DNA from: an uncultured Planctomycetales bacterium
GTDB lineage: Bacteria > Planctomycetota > Planctomycetia > Isosphaerales > Isosphaeraceae
Direction: 5' to 3'
NCBI GenBank assembly: GCA_903926465.1
Contig: CAIYJE010000092.1
Location: forward strand, 1 to 33,148
Length of the DNA: 33,148 bases
Shown here: piece by piece, positions 8,839 through 16,752 of the stretch
Position numbering within the stretch: the stretch's first letter is position 1
Layout: each line of letters starts with the position of its first letter
The notes under the pieces: model-generated
Database searches by the model: none
The model's input: only the letters and a program-made list of their open reading frames with translations
Told to the model about the DNA's origin: nothing
Program-made: the position numbers and the translations under genes

Positions 8839-9639
8839 GTGTCAAGGCAGTTGAGATTCTCGCGCTGGAAGCGTCTCCCGGGCTTGCACCGGGTGACCGA
8901 GCGGAAAATCCCTACCCACCTCACGGAACTCCAGCGGTTCACGTTGTACTTGCCTGGCGAGCTTCTGGACCTGGCGGAAGAACTGGCCACGCAGTCTGGT
9001 GCCCGTACGCCTCAGCATTTTTGTGAAGAGTTGCTGACCAGGGCCTTGCTGGGCGAAGAAGTTGAGCAGGAGTCCAAGGTTGAAGGGATCGTCAATTCGG
9101 CGATGGCCGATGCTGCGGATTACCTGTTTCAAGAGTCGCTTGATACGGAGCGCGACCTGATCATCGAGCCGTCTGGCGGCATGCCGGCGGGCTCTCAGTT
9201 TTTCCTGCGCCTGAATGAGCCGGCGTTTCTACAACTGCCGGCGTTGCCAGGCCCGGAAGCCGAGCCGGTTTCAGGACCAGACAGGAACTTTGGGTCATCG
9301 ACGTTGGCCTCGGATGCTCGAACCGAGGTGCTCCGCCAGGCGGGTCTACAGGAACCGGTGGACCCGAGTGCGTTTCTGGTCGCTCTGAGGCAGGGTGAAT
9401 CACCTGGCGAATCTGGATTTCTGAGCCTGATCCAGGCGTTGGAAGCACTGGAGCGTTCGCTGACCCAAGATCAGCCTCTGGATCGTGAGCTTGCCTACGC
9501 CCTTCATCGACTGGCGTATGAACCCCAAGTTCTGCTGAGTGAGGCCTGGCCAGCCCTGGCCCAAGATCAAGCGACACTGCAGGGGGTGCGTATGATCCAA
9601 ACACTCGTTGAGCGGATCTTCAAAGGGCCTGGCGTGTGA
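8839..9639 (+). CDS. Unknown protein with ribbon-helix-helix-like N-terminal segment, inside the glycolate oxidase cluster
   Basis: 266 residues, not assigned to a known family. The likely start is GTG at 8839, with GGAG at 8826-8829. Residues 32-72 read as one beta strand (RFTLYLPGE) followed by two helices (LLDLAEELATQSG, RTPQHFCEELLTRALLGE), which is the pattern of a ribbon-helix-helix (CopG/MetJ-type) domain. Residues 73-150 are acidic and helical. The rest is Pro/Glu-rich, then helical (SLIQALEALERSLTQDQPLD and onward). There is no signal peptide or membrane segment. It starts 70 bases after glcD and ends 115 bases before glcE. Location suggests a regulator or accessory factor of glycolate oxidase; this is inference. 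The RHH call is by pattern only. Confidence 0.75.
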   Translation: MSRQLRFSRWKRLPGLHRVTERKIPTHLTELQRFTLYLPGELLDLAEELATQSGARTPQHFCEELLTRALLGEEVEQESKVEGIVNSAMADAADYLFQESLDTERDLIIEPSGGMPAGSQFFLRLNEPAFLQLPALPGPEAEPVSGPDRNFGSSTLASDARTEVLRQAGLQEPVDPSAFLVALRQGESPGESGFLSLIQALEALERSLTQDQPLDRELAYALHRLAYEPQVLLSEAWPALAQDQATLQGVRMIQTLVERIFKGPGV

Positions 9640-9651
9640 CCAAACTCCATC

Positions 9652-9683
9652 AAGCCACCAAGCTGGCACGCTGTGCGTGGCTT
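9652..9683 (+). other. Hairpin in the gap before glcE
   Basis: AAGCCAC (9652-9658) pairs with GTGGCTT (9677-9683), and inside them GCAC-GCT-GTGC (9666-9676) can form a second short stem. No U-run follows, so it is not a standard intrinsic terminator. It could be an attenuator, an RNA-processing site or chance. Confidence 0.3.
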
Positions 9684-9754
9684 CCAATTGTGTTTGCAAC
9701 TTGCGCTGACAATGTACACTAGAATATGAACCTGTCTTTTCTGGAGAGCGAAAT

Positions 9755-11029
9755 TTGAACTGGCCACTGGCTCCCACCGACGTCCCGATTGGTGATGGTC
9801 TTTACGCAGGTGCGAGGGAGTGTCCCAGCTCCCTCGAGAATTTGTGTCAGCTTGTACGAGACCACCGCGCTGCCGGCTCTGCAATTTATCCACAAGGCGG
9901 AGCCACGGCCCTGGATTATGGCGGTGTTCCCGCACGTCCTGGGGTGGTGATTGACGTTCGCGGCCTGGACCAGGTGATCGATTACCCGGCCGGCGATATG
10001 ACGATTACGGTTGAAGCGGGGATGACGGTTCAGCGGCTCACGGCCTTGCTGGCCGCCGAAAAGCAACGATTGCCGCTGGATATCCCGTTCGCCGACCGTG
10101 CCACGTTGGGCGGAGCCTTTGCTACGGCGGTCAGCGGCCCTCGGCGGTTCGGTTGGGGGCGGCCTCGTGACCAGATTCTGGGTATCCAGTTTGTGAAGGC
10201 CGATGGACAGGTGGTTAACGGTGGTGGCCGGGTGGTCAAGAACGTGGCCGGCTATGACTTTCCCAAGCTGCTTACCGGTTCGCTAGGATCGCTTGGCATT
10301 CTGACCCAGATGACACTGCGTGTGCGGCCAATTCCAGAGTCTTCGGCGGTGGCCTTTGCCAGTTGCCCAACCTTGGAAGACGCGGCCGAGGCGCTTGAAC
10401 GGCTGAACTTGTCAGAGACCCGTCCGGTGGCGCTGGAACTGCTCAATCCGTCGGCCGTTGGCTGGTACCAGTCCAGGGGCCTGCCGTTGATATCGGGGGC
10501 CTGGACCGTGGTAGTGGGTCTAGAAGATAACCAGGCGGCCGTGAGCTGGCAGGTTGAGAAACTGCGTGAAGAACTGGGCTCGCTGGGAGCTAAGCTGGAG
10601 GTTCTCAGTGACGGGCACGCCGACCCAGCCTGGGATGCCCTGATGCATTTTGCAGTCCAACCGCCTGGGCGGCTCACACTCAAGGTTTCGGTCCGACCCT
10701 CCGAGGTGCCGAACCTATTCGGAGAGCTGGATTCCGGCCTGTGGGCCCTGCAAGCCCATGCCGGCAACGGCATTGTGTGGTGCCACTGGATTGGCCCCTC
10801 CGAAGGGAACTCACTGGCCGATTTGCTGCCCGAGGTTGATCGGGTTCGTTCACTGGCCATCCGTGGTGGCGGTACGCTGATGATCCCGCATTGCCCAACG
10901 CCCTGGAAAGAGCGGCTTCGGGTTTGGGGTGAGCCCCGATCCGAATGGCCCTTGATGGCCCGCATCAAGGAAACGCTTGACCCTGAAGGCGTGATGAACC
11001 CTGGACGGTTTCTCGGTACAATTCATTGA
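9755..11029 (+). CDS. glcE: Glycolate oxidase FAD-binding subunit GlcE
   Basis: 424 residues. The start is TTG at 9755, supported by GGAG at 9743-9746; no ATG lies near the conserved N-terminus. The PCMH-type FAD domain contains YPQGGATALDYGG (45-57), RATLGGAFATAVSGPRRFGWG and KNVAGYDFPKLLTGSLGSLG from residue 162, closely matching GlcE of other bacteria. The C-terminal half is a diverged FAD-oxidase cap ending in TLDPEGVMNPGRF, a conserved closing motif of this superfamily. GlcE is required with GlcD and GlcF for activity in enterobacteria. It is somewhat longer than the E. coli protein (about 350 residues). The 115-base spacing upstream may contain its own promoter, but no hexamer pair was convincing. 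Confidence 0.9.
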   Translation: MNWPLAPTDVPIGDGLYAGARECPSSLENLCQLVRDHRAAGSAIYPQGGATALDYGGVPARPGVVIDVRGLDQVIDYPAGDMTITVEAGMTVQRLTALLAAEKQRLPLDIPFADRATLGGAFATAVSGPRRFGWGRPRDQILGIQFVKADGQVVNGGGRVVKNVAGYDFPKLLTGSLGSLGILTQMTLRVRPIPESSAVAFASCPTLEDAAEALERLNLSETRPVALELLNPSAVGWYQSRGLPLISGAWTVVVGLEDNQAAVSWQVEKLREELGSLGAKLEVLSDGHADPAWDALMHFAVQPPGRLTLKVSVRPSEVPNLFGELDSGLWALQAHAGNGIVWCHWIGPSEGNSLADLLPEVDRVRSLAIRGGGTLMIPHCPTPWKERLRVWGEPRSEWPLMARIKETLDPEGVMNPGRFLGTIH

Positions 11030-11032
11030 CCG

Positions 11033-11048
11033 TCGGGCTTCTGCCCGA
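11033..11048 (+). other. GC-rich hairpin just after glcE
   Basis: TCGGGC (11033-11038) and GCCCGA (11043-11048) form a perfect 6-bp stem with a TTCT loop, four bases after the glcE stop. Only a weak T tract (ATTT) follows. It may be a partial terminator or a 3'-end stabilising structure between glcE and glcF. Confidence 0.4.
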
Positions 11049-11170
11049 ACATTTCGGTCTCCTGCTGTCAATCACCGTTTCATGCCCTCCGCCCCATCCC
11101 CTGCACCGTTTTGTTTCAGGCTCTGTTGCCTGCCGACCGGTGCCGGATTCCTGACGAACCGAGCCGAGAG

Positions 11171-12499
11171 ATGACCAAAGATTCGCCGACCAGCGCACCC
11201 GGTGTTGACCTGGGGTGGCTGGCTGACAGGATCGACTACCGTCGGTACCAGGAATGCGTCCACTGCGGACTTTGCACGGCAAGCTGTCCCACCTACCTGG
11301 TAACAGGCGATGAGAACGATAGCCCACGCGGTCGCATTTATTTGATGCGTTCCGTGACCGATGGCCGGATGGCGGCCTCCGACGAAGTCCGGAAGCATCT
11401 GGATAACTGCTTGGACTGTCGCGCCTGCGAGACGGCCTGCCCCTCGGGCGTGAAGTATGGGCAAATGATCGAGCCTTACAAGATTGCCATGCAGCTTTCC
11501 CCGTCGCCTTCGGGTACGGGCAAGGTGGGCTGGCTGTTGAAGACGATCTTGCACCAGATCTTCCCGTACAAGAACCGGACTCGGCTGGCACTTGCCCCGG
11601 TGCGAGCTTTGAAGGCGGTTGGGTTGTTCGGGATCCTGGAAAAATCGGGACTGTTCAGAATTTTGCCCAAGAGCCTGCAAGCGATGGCGAACATGCTACC
11701 GGAAACGCTTCCGGCGGCAGAGCCACTTCCCGAGCGGTTGCCGGCAATCGGGCCACGTCGGGCGCGGGTGGGGCTGTTCACCGGCTGCGTTTCCGACGTG
11801 ATGTATCCGGGCACCAACTCGGCCACCGCTCGCGTGCTCCAGAGGAACGGATGCGAGGTGGTGGTTCCGCCGAATCAGGTTTGCTGTGGCGCCATCCATT
11901 ACCATTCCGGGGCCGAGAAACCAGCCATCGAACTGGCCGAACAAAACCTGCGAGCGTTCCCTTTTGATGACCTGGACGCCATTGTGGTGAACGCCGCCGG
12001 CTGTGGTGCGATGTTCAAAGATTACGTTCACCTTCTGCACAAGAGGAATCCCGAGGCCGCCGCCCGGTTCACAGCCAAGGTGCGTGATATCTCTGAATTT
12101 CTGGTGGAACTGGGGCCCATTCCGCCCACGGGTTCACTGCCGCTGGATGTGACGTACCATGACGCGTGCCACCTTTGCCATGCGCAACAGGTGCGAAGCC
12201 AGCCGCGTAAGTTGCTGGAGATGATTCCAGGCCTGAAGCTGTTGCCGTTGCCTGAATCCGAGATTTGCTGTGGTGCCGCCGGGACCTACAACCTGACACA
12301 GCCAGAGATGTCTCGTGAACTCGGTGAGCGCAAGTACGCACATATCGAAAAGACGGGTGCCACCGTGGTCGCCACAGGCAACGTCGGCTGCATCATGCAG
12401 ATTGCCAAGATCGTGCGTGACCACGAGAAACCAATCGAGGTCGTGCACCCGATTGACCTGCTGGATCGAGCCTACTCGGCGGCTCCTGCAAAGCCTTGA
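11171..12499 (+). CDS. glcF: Glycolate oxidase iron-sulfur subunit GlcF
   Basis: 442 residues. It carries electrons from the GlcD/GlcE flavins to the membrane quinone pool. Two 4Fe-4S clusters are visible: CVHCGLCTASCP (Cys 29, 32, 35, 39) and CLDCRACETACP (Cys 80, 83, 86, 90). Two CCG (cysteine-rich) domains follow, marked by GLFTGCVSDVMYP, VCCGAIHYHSG, DACHLCHAQQVRSQPR and ICCGAAGTYNL. The chosen start is the ATG at 11171. An in-frame TTG at 11111 would add 20 residues without similarity to the family start. It is the last gene of the glc cluster. Confidence 0.92.
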   Translation: MTKDSPTSAPGVDLGWLADRIDYRRYQECVHCGLCTASCPTYLVTGDENDSPRGRIYLMRSVTDGRMAASDEVRKHLDNCLDCRACETACPSGVKYGQMIEPYKIAMQLSPSPSGTGKVGWLLKTILHQIFPYKNRTRLALAPVRALKAVGLFGILEKSGLFRILPKSLQAMANMLPETLPAAEPLPERLPAIGPRRARVGLFTGCVSDVMYPGTNSATARVLQRNGCEVVVPPNQVCCGAIHYHSGAEKPAIELAEQNLRAFPFDDLDAIVVNAAGCGAMFKDYVHLLHKRNPEAAARFTAKVRDISEFLVELGPIPPTGSLPLDVTYHDACHLCHAQQVRSQPRKLLEMIPGLKLLPLPESEICCGAAGTYNLTQPEMSRELGERKYAHIEKTGATVVATGNVGCIMQIAKIVRDHEKPIEVVHPIDLLDRAYSAAPAKP

Positions 12500-12558
12500 G
12501 TTGGCATGAATCTGCGACCAGATGAATCGGTTCCCCAGAGGCGAAAGGTGGACTTTCC

Positions 12559-12948
12559 ATGCGATCCCTTCGTCCCTGTTGGAACGTTTCGAACGCGTTG
12601 ACTTTGGTTGCCGTGGTGGCGGTGGTTGGCTCACTTGCTCGGCCGTTCTTTCATCTTCAGCCGATGGAGGACTGGTCGGGGACCTGCAATAAATGCCCGA
12701 TGTTCAACCTCCGGATCTTGACCGAGCGTGGCGAGTCTACGGAGTGTGGGCCACTGATCACGCCTGGCCCGCTGAAGAGTTGTCCGCACCAGGTCATGCA
12801 ACAGGCTGCGGTAACTGCTGGCACGAGTGCGGTTGAGGCCGGTGATCGCGGCCGACCGTTCTCGGCTGCACGTGCGCTGGGTGAGGCGTGTGAGCAATGC
12901 CAGCTCAGTGGTGGCGGTTCGGAGTTGGTGGAGAGCCTGCTCCCGTGA
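12559..12948 (+). CDS. Small membrane-anchored cysteine-rich protein of unknown function
   Basis: 129 residues, family not recognised. The start ATG has AAAGGTGGA 8-10 bases upstream. Residues 12-27 form one hydrophobic segment (NALTLVAVVAVVGSLARPFF), either a membrane anchor or an uncleaved signal. The exported part has six Cys: CNKC (43-46), C63, C75 (in SCPH) and CEQC (111-114); a seventh, C7, precedes the membrane segment. Paired CxxC motifs suggest metal or Fe-S binding, or disulfides. It starts 59 bases after glcF, on the same strand, and precedes two DUF1501 genes, so it may belong to either unit. It could be a redox companion of GlcF, but nothing in the sequence proves that. Confidence 0.7.
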   Translation: MRSLRPCWNVSNALTLVAVVAVVGSLARPFFHLQPMEDWSGTCNKCPMFNLRILTERGESTECGPLITPGPLKSCPHQVMQQAAVTAGTSAVEAGDRGRPFSAARALGEACEQCQLSGGGSELVESLLP

Positions 12949-13048
12949 TCTACCAGGTCGTTACGCGATGGCAACCTGGCAAACAACGGTTTAACATGGT
13001 CTGTGGAATCGAACGAATTGCCTGCGGTCCCGTTCCAGGGGGTGGGTA

Positions 13049-14431
13049 GTGGGCCAGAACCGCGATCACGATTTATCCCCGGTACCGAACCGGCGCGGTT
13101 TTTTGCGTGCGGGTGCCGGTTGCCTGACGCTGGCTGACCTGCTGGCCTTGCGGGCCCAGGCAGACACCGTTCAACCCTTGCAGAGGGAGCGGACGGCTCT
13201 GATTATTGTCTGGCTTCAGGGCGGGGCCAGTCACCTGGAAACGTATGATCCCAAACCGGATGCTCCCTCCGAAGTGCGTGGTCCTTATGGCGCAATTTCT
13301 ACCAATGTTCCCGGGGTGCATGTCAGCGAGTTGCTTCCCATGCATGCGGCGGTGGCTGATAAGTTCAGCCTGCTGAGATCGCTGGCCCACACGGGCATCT
13401 GCCATCAGCAGGGAAATCAGCAGATGTTCACGGGGCACCCTGAGCAAATTCTCAAGCTTCGCCCAGAGCATCCAGATATGTTCTGCGTGGCCAATCAGGT
13501 GCGAACCGAGAGAGGTTCGGAGCGGGCCTTGCCCGCCTATGTGGGGGTAAACCCCATCCCTTACCTGGGCAGTTCCTACATGGGGCCAGGCTGGGAGCCG
13601 TTTGTGGTGGGGGGTGATCCGAACCTGCCCGAGTTTGTGGTGCCGGGTTTGGGTGGCGGCCATTTGCCAGACTCGGGGCCGCTGGGAGATCGGATGGGGC
13701 TGGTTCGCCGTCTCGATTCGGTGTGTGAGTTGTTCGATGATCCGGTTCGGGGCCTGGCCTTTGACTCATTCCGGGAACGGGCGTTCCGGATGCTCACAGG
13801 TCCAGAAGCACGGCGTGCATTTGACCTGTCGCTCGAAGACCCAAGAATTCGAGACCGCTATGGTCGAAATACCTGGGGCCAGCGCTGCCTGATGGCAAGA
13901 CGTTTGGTGGAGGCGGGTGTGGATCTGGTGACGACCAGCCTGGACGGCCCGCTTTGTGGGCGGGTGGGAAACTGGGACGATCACGCCGTGAACCACCACA
14001 TTTTTGATGCCATGAAACTGCGGTGTCAGGTCTTTGATCGGGCAGTCTCCGCACTCATTGAAGACATTCACGCCCGCAACCTGGATCGCCGGGTGATGGT
14101 GGTGGTTACCGGCGAGTTTGGTCGGACTCCCAAGATCAGTTATGAGGCCGACTCCACCAGTGGGGTGAAGCAGCCCGGTCGAGACCACTGGCCACATGCC
14201 GTTTCGTTACTGCTGAGCGGAGGCGGCATCACGCCTGGTCAGGTTGTGGGGTCCACCGATCGAACCGGCGCCGAGGTGCGCAGCCGCAAGGTCGGCGTGC
14301 GAGACCTGATGGCCACGCTGTATCATCATCTGGGAATTGACGCCGCCAGGCTCACTCTCACCGACCGAACCGGTCGGCCTGTTCCTGTACTCCCAACCGG
14401 CCAGCCCATTGCAGAACTGATCGGTTCGTAA
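13049..14431 (+). CDS. DUF1501 protein with twin-arginine leader (first of a tandem pair)
   Basis: 460 residues. The start is GTG at 13049, preceded by an AGGGGG ribosome binding site at about 13037-13042. The leader NRRGFLRAGAGCLTLADLLAL is a good Tat signal. DUF1501 features are IVWLQGGASHLETYDPKPDAP, the VTGEFGRTPKI motif near residue 350, GRDHWPHAVSLLLSGGGITPG and a C-terminal HHLGID segment. It is predicted to act outside the cytoplasmic membrane with an alkaline-phosphatase/sulfatase-like fold. The substrate is unknown. It is followed 46 bases later by a paralogue. No DUF1549/DUF1553 gene adjoins this pair. Confidence 0.9.
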   Translation: MGQNRDHDLSPVPNRRGFLRAGAGCLTLADLLALRAQADTVQPLQRERTALIIVWLQGGASHLETYDPKPDAPSEVRGPYGAISTNVPGVHVSELLPMHAAVADKFSLLRSLAHTGICHQQGNQQMFTGHPEQILKLRPEHPDMFCVANQVRTERGSERALPAYVGVNPIPYLGSSYMGPGWEPFVVGGDPNLPEFVVPGLGGGHLPDSGPLGDRMGLVRRLDSVCELFDDPVRGLAFDSFRERAFRMLTGPEARRAFDLSLEDPRIRDRYGRNTWGQRCLMARRLVEAGVDLVTTSLDGPLCGRVGNWDDHAVNHHIFDAMKLRCQVFDRAVSALIEDIHARNLDRRVMVVVTGEFGRTPKISYEADSTSGVKQPGRDHWPHAVSLLLSGGGITPGQVVGSTDRTGAEVRSRKVGVRDLMATLYHHLGIDAARLTLTDRTGRPVPVLPTGQPIAELIGS

Positions 14432-14477
14432 AGCGAGCCTGGTTTCGATAACCGAAGCGTGTTGGAAGTGGAAACCG

Positions 14478-15884
14478 ATGATCGACCCCCGCCTGAAACT
14501 CAACCGACGCTCATTGATCCAGCTTGGTGGCGCTGGGTATCTGGGTCTGAACCTGGGTGGGCTATGGAGGGCGCAGGCTGCTACTGCTACTGCCTCTCAG
14601 GTTGCTAGCCCCAAGGCAATCCGGGCCTGCATTCTGGTTTTTTATTACGGTGGCCCCAGTCATATTGACACCTATGATCTCAAGCCAGACGCGCCCGCTG
14701 AGATTCGTGGGGAGTTTCAGCCGATCGCGACCTCGGTTCCGGGCCTGAAGATCTCTGAGCATTTGCCACGCATGGCGCGGGTGATGGACAAGGTTGCCCT
14801 GATCCGATCCGTGCATCATGCGGCAACCTTGCATGATTCGGCCTCAATTCATGCCCTGACTGGCCGGCCGCTGGAAGGCCCAGATCGGGAACTGTTTGCC
14901 CCCCTGCCCCAGTTCTATCCCAGCTTTGGCAGTTCCGTAGCGTACATGAAGCGCTCAGAGCCTTGTGAGGTTCCGTTCGCGTCTTTGCCTTATGTGTTTC
15001 ATAATGTGGTGCCGACCCCGTGTCAGGGGGGCGGGATTCTAGGTAAGGCGTATGATCCGCTTTTGATCGACGTTGATCCAGCCAAGAAGATTTATCCGTC
15101 AGATCTGTTCCGCGTTCCCGACGGCTTGGACCTGGTACGTCAGGGGCAGCGGCGTGGCCTACTGGAAGCGCTGGATTCTGGCCATGGCGTTTCCGGCCCG
15201 ATCCAAGGTTTTTATGACAAAGCGTATCGGTTGCTGGAATCCGAGTCGATTCGCGATGCGCTGGATATTACCCGCGAGCGAGATGAGGTGCGTGAGCGGT
15301 ATGGGTTTGGAGATCCGCCGATCGATAAGGGGGAAGTGAACGGCGGCGGCGGTGAAATGGCCTATGCGCGTCAGATGAGGGGGCAGAATCTGCTGCTGGC
15401 ACGCCGGTTGGTGGAAGCCGGGGTCCCGTTTGTGAACGTGTATGACTGCCGGACTCAGGGCCAGAACTGGGACGCGCATGCCAACTGTGCCAGCCAGCAC
15501 AAACGGTTTCTGCTGCCGCTGGCCGACCAGGCGCTATCGGCACTCATCGAGGACCTTGACCAGCGAGGCTTGCTGGAATCAACCCTGGTTGTAGCGACCG
15601 GCGAGTTTGGCCGTACCCCCAAGATCAACAACACGGCCGGGCGCGATCACTGGCCAAACTGTTACACCGTGCTCATGGCCGGCGGTGGCGTAAAAGGGGG
15701 TGCGGTGTTCGGGGCCAGTGATAAGCAGGGCGCCTACCCAGCCACCGATCCGGTGACACCTGGAGACATTGCGGCCACCATTTACTGGCGGTTCGGAATT
15801 GACCATACGGCCATGATTTATGACCAGATTGGCCGGCCACACCGGTTGTCGACAGGCGAGCCGGTGCGCCAGATTTTTGGTTGA
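14478..15884 (+). CDS. DUF1501 protein with twin-arginine leader (second of the tandem pair)
   Basis: 468 residues. The start ATG at 14478 has GGAAG upstream. The leader LNRRSLIQLGGAGYLGLNLGG fits Tat export. Conserved family blocks are VFYYGGPSHIDTYDLKPDAP, HLPRMARVMDKVALIRSVHH, NWDAHANCASQHKRF, VVATGEFGRTPKINNTAGRD and VLMAGGGVKGGAVFGASDK. It is similar in plan to the preceding gene, suggesting an old tandem duplication, but is clearly diverged. Its stop is only 3 bases from the end of the convergent purine nucleoside phosphorylase gene, so the two transcripts must overlap or share a terminator region. Confidence 0.9.
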   Translation: MIDPRLKLNRRSLIQLGGAGYLGLNLGGLWRAQAATATASQVASPKAIRACILVFYYGGPSHIDTYDLKPDAPAEIRGEFQPIATSVPGLKISEHLPRMARVMDKVALIRSVHHAATLHDSASIHALTGRPLEGPDRELFAPLPQFYPSFGSSVAYMKRSEPCEVPFASLPYVFHNVVPTPCQGGGILGKAYDPLLIDVDPAKKIYPSDLFRVPDGLDLVRQGQRRGLLEALDSGHGVSGPIQGFYDKAYRLLESESIRDALDITRERDEVRERYGFGDPPIDKGEVNGGGGEMAYARQMRGQNLLLARRLVEAGVPFVNVYDCRTQGQNWDAHANCASQHKRFLLPLADQALSALIEDLDQRGLLESTLVVATGEFGRTPKINNTAGRDHWPNCYTVLMAGGGVKGGAVFGASDKQGAYPATDPVTPGDIAATIYWRFGIDHTAMIYDQIGRPHRLSTGEPVRQIFG

Positions 15885-15887
15885 AGA

Positions 15888-16739
15888 TCAGAGTTCGGAT
15901 ATTGCGGATCGAGTCATCATATTCTTGACAATCAGGTTGAGTAGCCCGTTCATCCGGCCAGCGGCGGCATTGCCGGCAGCCAGGACTTCCGCATGGTCAA
16001 TCGGTTGATCGGTAACCCCTGCGGCGGCGTTACTAACCAGGGCCAGTCCAAGCACCTCTAGCCCCATCTGCCTGGCCACAATTGCCTCTGGCACGGTGGA
16101 CATGCCCACAACGTCGGCTCCCAGGGTGCGTAGCATGCGGATCTCGGCGGGGGTCTCATAACTGGGCCCAGGTAGGGCCGCGTAAACCCCTTCGCTCATG
16201 ATCAGTCCCAGGCGTTCGGCAGCTTGCAGGGCCATTTTTCGCAGATGCGGCGAATAGACCTGAGACATGTCTGGGAACCTAGCCCCAAGTTCCTCGCAGT
16301 GGGGCCCTCGCAACGGGTTGGCCCCCATGAGGTTGAGGTGATCCGAAATGCAGAGGAAGTCGCCGGGCTGAAGGTCGGAGCGAATTCCGCCCGTGGCTGC
16401 CGTGAGGATGAGCTTTTGGACCCCAAGTCTGGCCAGCACCCGAACCGGCAAGGTGGTGGTGGTCAGGTCGTGCCCTTCGTAGAAATGAAACCGGCCCTGG
16501 AGCACGGCCACCGGTGTGTGATCAATCTGGCCGAGGATCAAACGCCCTGCGTGGCCGGGCACTGCCGGCGAGGGGAAGCCTGGGATTTCTGGATAAGGAA
16601 TGGCAGCCGCGTTTTCCACGGAATCCGCGAATTCACCCCAGCCAGATCCCAGCACCAGGCCTACCAAGGGCGCGGGGCGGCCCCTGGCTAGGATTGCTCG
16701 GACGGCTTCATCAACGGTTCCCAAAAGATTCAAAGACAT
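15888..16739 (-). CDS. punA: Purine nucleoside phosphorylase (trimeric, class I type)
   Basis: 283 residues. It cleaves purine (deoxy)nucleosides with phosphate to base plus (deoxy)ribose-1-phosphate. Visible motifs are LVLGSGWGEFAD (phosphate-binding loop), GHAGRL, QGRFHFYEGHD, a canonical signature of the trimeric class, and ALPGPSYETPAEIRML with GADVVGMSTVPEAIVARQ, which line the purine site. LVSNAAAG carries the Asn used for base recognition. It is the last gene of a three-gene salvage operon, starting 13 bases after the pyrimidine phosphorylase stop. The symbol is given by family; xapA/deoD2-type naming is equally possible. Confidence 0.92.
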   Translation of the reverse strand: MSLNLLGTVDEAVRAILARGRPAPLVGLVLGSGWGEFADSVENAAAIPYPEIPGFPSPAVPGHAGRLILGQIDHTPVAVLQGRFHFYEGHDLTTTTLPVRVLARLGVQKLILTAATGGIRSDLQPGDFLCISDHLNLMGANPLRGPHCEELGARFPDMSQVYSPHLRKMALQAAERLGLIMSEGVYAALPGPSYETPAEIRMLRTLGADVVGMSTVPEAIVARQMGLEVLGLALVSNAAAGVTDQPIDHAEVLAAGNAAAGRMNGLLNLIVKNMMTRSAISEL

Positions 16740-16752
16740 GAGAGGTTCTTGC

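Noticed and set aside
9689-9725. Possible promoter (TTGCAA or TTGCGC with TACACT or TAGAAT) before glcE
   Set aside because: No pairing of these hexamers gives 16-18-base spacing (15, 20 or 13 found), so it was not listed.
12954-12979. CCAGGT / ACCTGG inverted repeat before the first tandem DUF1501 gene
   Set aside because: Six-base arms with a long spacer are expected by chance in DNA of this composition.
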